Source: Pseudogymnoascus destructans (taxonomy: Eukaryota; Ascomycota; Leotiomycetes; Thelebolales; Thelebolaceae). From it: DNA of 64,000 bases. Below the pieces are notes generated by a model. That model saw only the letters and a program-made list of their open reading frames with translations. It did no database searches and had not been told where the DNA came from. Each line of letters opens with the position of its first letter. Positions within the stretch are counted from its first letter, which is position 1. The stretch lies in assembly GCF_001641265.1 (NCBI RefSeq), contig NW_020167530.1:1-64000 (forward strand), read 5' to 3'. Shown here piece by piece: positions 61,237-64,000 of the stretch. A program made the translations under genes and the position numbers.

Positions 61237-64000
61237 TGTAATGGTGGGTGCACCAGATATGAGAATCTAGCCACCCAAGGAAGGGATGAATTTACTAAGA
61301 CAACACACTGTCTTAGGAAACAGAGCCAAAGGGTTGTAGCTTAGACTATTCCACAACGCAGCAATCAGGTGTATGATGTGGTGAAGTGGTTTAGACAAGT
61401 TGCAACAAATGTTGAGTCTGAGAACTCAGGGGTAAGTCAGAGGTTAACACCTCACTGACTTTTCAGAAACAAGGAGTAACAAGATGAATGCTTGGAAGCT
61501 TGGAAAAGACGTGGAAGTATGTGATAGTCGATTTACTGTATTGTCTGCTTGCCCTTTCTTAAGGAAAGGGCAATCCTATTTATGCCAAAGGAGTGTAGTT
61601 CTCTCATTTTCCATGACTTTCCATGACTAACCAGGCTTGGTAAATGTATTAGAAATCAAGTGCGACCCACAACTAGCTTGCTAATCATGTAGTGAACGTA
61701 AGAGAATCCCATAGAACCATCTCTTGGGTTCCTAGCCTATAGGAAGTGAAAAGGAGGTCCAAGGTCAGAGTACCTATAGATAAATTATGTCATAACTTAA
61801 CCAATCTTGTGGGTAACTAAGGAGCGATGACGTGTAATGAATCATAGAGGGTTGTAGAAGCTTCTAGAGCTATCGTTCATGTTCCTAGGCCTCTAGTTGG
61901 TAGAGATATGCCATGTGGTAGTATTGGCCCACCCCCTTAAGGAGGAGATTTTCTTAATAACTTGTTCAATGAGTGTCCAAATGATATGCCGTGATGTATG
62001 TAGCATAAACAGATGTAGTAGAAGAGTTTGCAGCAATCGTTGAGTAGTATTGCTTCTGTTGTTGGTGTGATAAGCCAAGATATGTATGGTGACTTGTAGG
62101 TTTGAGGAGGAGATTTCTAAGTTTGCTCTTGAGTTTGATAGCAAACTGAGTGCAACGAATGTCAGTATGACATGATCCCCCTTTTAAGGACGTTTGTTGG
62201 CTGTCTGCTTGCCCTTTAGCCAGTTGGCTTTCTTAGAAAGAAATTCTAGAATGAGCTTAGATGCATTTTTTAGATTTCTCTTAGGCTCCCAAGTGTTGTC
62301 ACTTGTAGGATAGCCTTTCCACTTAACGAGGAAGTAGTCCTGACCTCTAAGTGTCTTTTTGTCAAGGATAGACTCTACTTCATATTCTGGTTGATCCAAG
62401 ATCAGAACAGGAGGTGGAGGAGACTGAAGTGGTCTTAAGGAACTTTCTTGTGCCTTAGACAAGAGAGATGCATGGAAGACATTATGGATAGTCCAAGTAG
62501 GTGGTAATGCAAGCTCGAAAGCATTCTTGCCAATAGTCCTTGTGATCTTAAAAGGTCCAAGTCTTTTAGTATCAAGTTTGTCTGAAGGTCTAGTAGTTGT
62601 GATATGTCTTCTAGACAAAAAGACTTGATCACCAACTTTGAATTGTGGTGCAACCACCCCCCTGTTAAAGGCCTGAGCCTGCTCGTCTTGTGCACGCTGT
62701 ATTTGAACCTTGAGATAGTCCTGGAGGCCCTTAAGGTAGATGATTCTTTCAGTAGCAGAAGGGTTTTTGAAATTTTCAGGACAATTCAGTTCTGCCACTT
62801 CAAACCTAGGGTGATAACCATAGTTTGCATAGAAAGGTGTCTCTTTTGTGGTGTTAGAGACTGTGTTGTTGTAAGCAAATTCTGCAAGATGGAGAAGATC
62901 TGCCCAGTTGTCTTGAGCATAGTTTGTATAAATTCTTAGATATTGTTCAAGTACAGAGTTGACTCTCTCTGTCTGGCCATCTGTTTGAGGGTGATAAGCT
63001 GTAGAGAAGCGTTGTTCCATGTTTAAGAGTTTAGAGAACTCCTTAAAAAAGTTTGAAGTGAAAACTGCTCCCCTATCTGAGATCCAGTGTCCAGGAATTC
63101 CATGATATTTAAAGACCACCTTGAGGAATAGCCACGCAAGTTCAGAAGCTGTGATAGTCTCATTGCAAGGCTCAAAGTGTGCCATTTTTGTGAGCCTTTC
63201 TACCACCACAAGGATAGAGTCATAAGGGGTAGCACCCCCTTTTGGGATAGAAGGAGGCAACTTGACTATAAAGTCAATGGATATGGAGTCCCATGGGCGT
63301 TCTGGTATAGGTAGAGGCTGCAAGAGGCCATAGGGCTTTTGCCGTGTAGGCTTGTTCAAGTTGCAAGTAGTGCAAGAAGATATATAGTCTTGAAGAGTAG
63401 TCCTTAGACTAGGCCAGTAGAACTTTCTTGTTAGAAGTTCATAAGTTTTTGCAAAGCCAAAGTGCCCTGCAGCTGGAGCATCATGGAACTGCTGTAGGAG
63501 GTGTAGCTGTAATTGTTTATCCCTTGGGACATAGATATAGTTCTTGAATAAGAGAAGTCCATGCTGATTTTTTGAGAAATTCTGTAGTCCAACTTTCTCA
63601 AGAGAGGAACCTTTCTTCTGGAGGTATTCCAAAGTTCTTTTCGCAAAGGGATCATGGTTGTAAGCATCTTTGAATGCTTTAAGAAGTGTTGCTGAGGGTG
63701 TATAGTCTTTAAAGGTCTCTGGTTCCTGAGAAGAGGTAATGGGGGCAACTTGGTCTTGAGGGGATAAGTTTACCCCTAAGTCCTCTGTAGTACTAAGGTT
63801 GCTTAAAGATGCTGCTATAAGCTTTGCTGAGTCTAGCAGAGCCTTTGTATTGCTAGTTTTAGCAGAATCTTGGTAGTCATGTCTTCTTGAGAGGAGATCT
63901 GCTCTTTGATTCTTGGCCCCTGAGACATGTTTTATAACAAAGTCAAAACCTCCTAGTTGTTCAGACCACCTTGCTTGTCGTCGATTGAGCTGTTTAGTGG
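61237..64000 (-). mobile_element. Ty3/gypsy chromovirus family B, 3' part
   Basis: The element reads leftward. Its 3' LTR is 61237-62172 (936 bp, TGTCATAC...CCATTACA on its own strand), preceded by the polypurine tract AAAAGGGGGATCA (62173-62186). Pol runs off the right edge of the window. It is inserted in the 3' LTR of family A and is therefore younger than that element. Confidence 0.92.
62184..64000 (-). CDS. Pol polyprotein of gypsy family B (RNase H end, integrase, chromodomain), partial
   Basis: The frame is open from the window edge (KQLNRRQARWSEQLGGFDFV, then GAKNQRADLLSRR, the end of RNase H) to the stop at 62184-62186. The integrase follows: FYWPSLRTTLQDYISSCTTC finger, SIDFIVKLPPS, HWISDRGAVFTS and HPQTDGQTERVN, then a GPFKITRTIGKNAFELALP module and a chromodomain (YEVESILDKKTLRGQDYFLV then KWKGYPTSDNTWEP). 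About 605 codons are visible and no stop or shift is present. The stop codon sits in the polypurine tract. The copy at 26867-27870 is a truncated relative. Confidence 0.93.
   Translation of the reverse strand, partial: TKQLNRRQARWSEQLGGFDFVIKHVSGAKNQRADLLSRRHDYQDSAKTSNTKALLDSAKLIAASLSNLSTTEDLGVNLSPQDQVAPITSSQEPETFKDYTPSATLLKAFKDAYNHDPFAKRTLEYLQKKGSSLEKVGLQNFSKNQHGLLLFKNYIYVPRDKQLQLHLLQQFHDAPAAGHFGFAKTYELLTRKFYWPSLRTTLQDYISSCTTCNLNKPTRQKPYGLLQPLPIPERPWDSISIDFIVKLPPSIPKGGATPYDSILVVVERLTKMAHFEPCNETITASELAWLFLKVVFKYHGIPGHWISDRGAVFTSNFFKEFSKLLNMEQRFSTAYHPQTDGQTERVNSVLEQYLRIYTNYAQDNWADLLHLAEFAYNNTVSNTTKETPFYANYGYHPRFEVAELNCPENFKNPSATERIIYLKGLQDYLKVQIQRAQDEQAQAFNRGVVAPQFKVGDQVFLSRRHITTTRPSDKLDTKRLGPFKITRTIGKNAFELALPPTWTIHNVFHASLLSKAQESSLRPLQSPPPPVLILDQPEYEVESILDKKTLRGQDYFLVKWKGYPTSDNTWEPKRNLKNASKLILEFLSKKANWLKGKQTANKRP

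Noticed and set aside
1..64000. tRNA, rRNA or CRISPR arrays
   Set aside because: I looked for tRNA B-box-like GGTTCGAATCC, rRNA-like blocks and spaced identical direct repeats. The only near match, GGTTCGAGGAGG at about 54513, is inside an LTR.

Overview
This window is a chromosome end of a filamentous ascomycete (Pezizomycotina). Bases 1-189 are telomere repeats of the CCCTAA type. Genes further in have short introns (about 43-75 nt) with fungal splice sites and encode typical fungal proteins (a vacuolar PQ-loop transporter, a GH17 glucanase, an Etr1-type enoyl reductase, an Mte1/Dbl2-type DNA repair protein). Nothing in the sequence lets me name the species.

Subtelomere, 1-14.6 kb. The telomere is followed by a degenerate array with a period near 175 bp (about 400-2935). 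Next come a TET/JBP-like 2-oxoglutarate/Fe(II) dioxygenase gene transcribed toward the telomere (2975-4009), three copies of a 153-bp repeat in its upstream region, and a very large telomere-linked helicase locus (5315-9776). The helicase locus encodes an OrsD-type zinc-finger region, a middle region whose residue spacing resembles a tyrosine recombinase, and a RecQ-like helicase. One extra base splits it into two frames. A second 175-bp array (about 10140-11835) and a second, broken dioxygenase copy (11884-12795) follow, so the block is duplicated. That copy is cut by LTR-retrotransposon debris (12796-14652).

First core segment, 14.7-23.4 kb. It holds a gene-poor stretch and one huge gene for a disordered, coiled-coil protein of more than 2,200 residues.

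First transposon island, 23.6-29.5 kb. It holds two defective pogo-type DNA transposons, odd short-repeat blocks, a gypsy integrase fragment, rearranged LTR pieces and an ankyrin-repeat pseudogene.

Main core segment, 30.6-51.0 kb. The genes are a PQ-loop transporter, a GH17 beta-glucanase, a broken Gly/Asn-rich secreted protein, a short-chain dehydrogenase, NC2-beta (Dr1), a mitochondrial enoyl reductase, an unknown small protein, a zinc-finger protein, an Mte1/Dbl2-like protein, a Ser-Tyr-Gly-rich repeat protein, and the U5 snRNP protein Dib1/Dim1. They look like independent housekeeping genes; I see no secondary-metabolite cluster.

Second transposon island, 51.2-64.0 kb. It holds a MITE, a copia gag scrap, an apparently intact Tc1-type transposon, a solo LTR, a nearly complete chromodomain Ty3/gypsy element (family A), and part of another gypsy element (family B) inserted in the 3' LTR of family A. 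Family A has three features worth attention: a slippery -1 frameshift site exactly at the gag stop, a primer site complementary to the predicted start of its own RNA, and an antisense ORF with a Zn2Cys6-like cysteine pattern.

The most unusual material is the subtelomeric pairing of a possible DNA-base-modifying dioxygenase with a helicase that may carry a recombinase fold, and the antisense zinc-cluster gene in the gypsy element.
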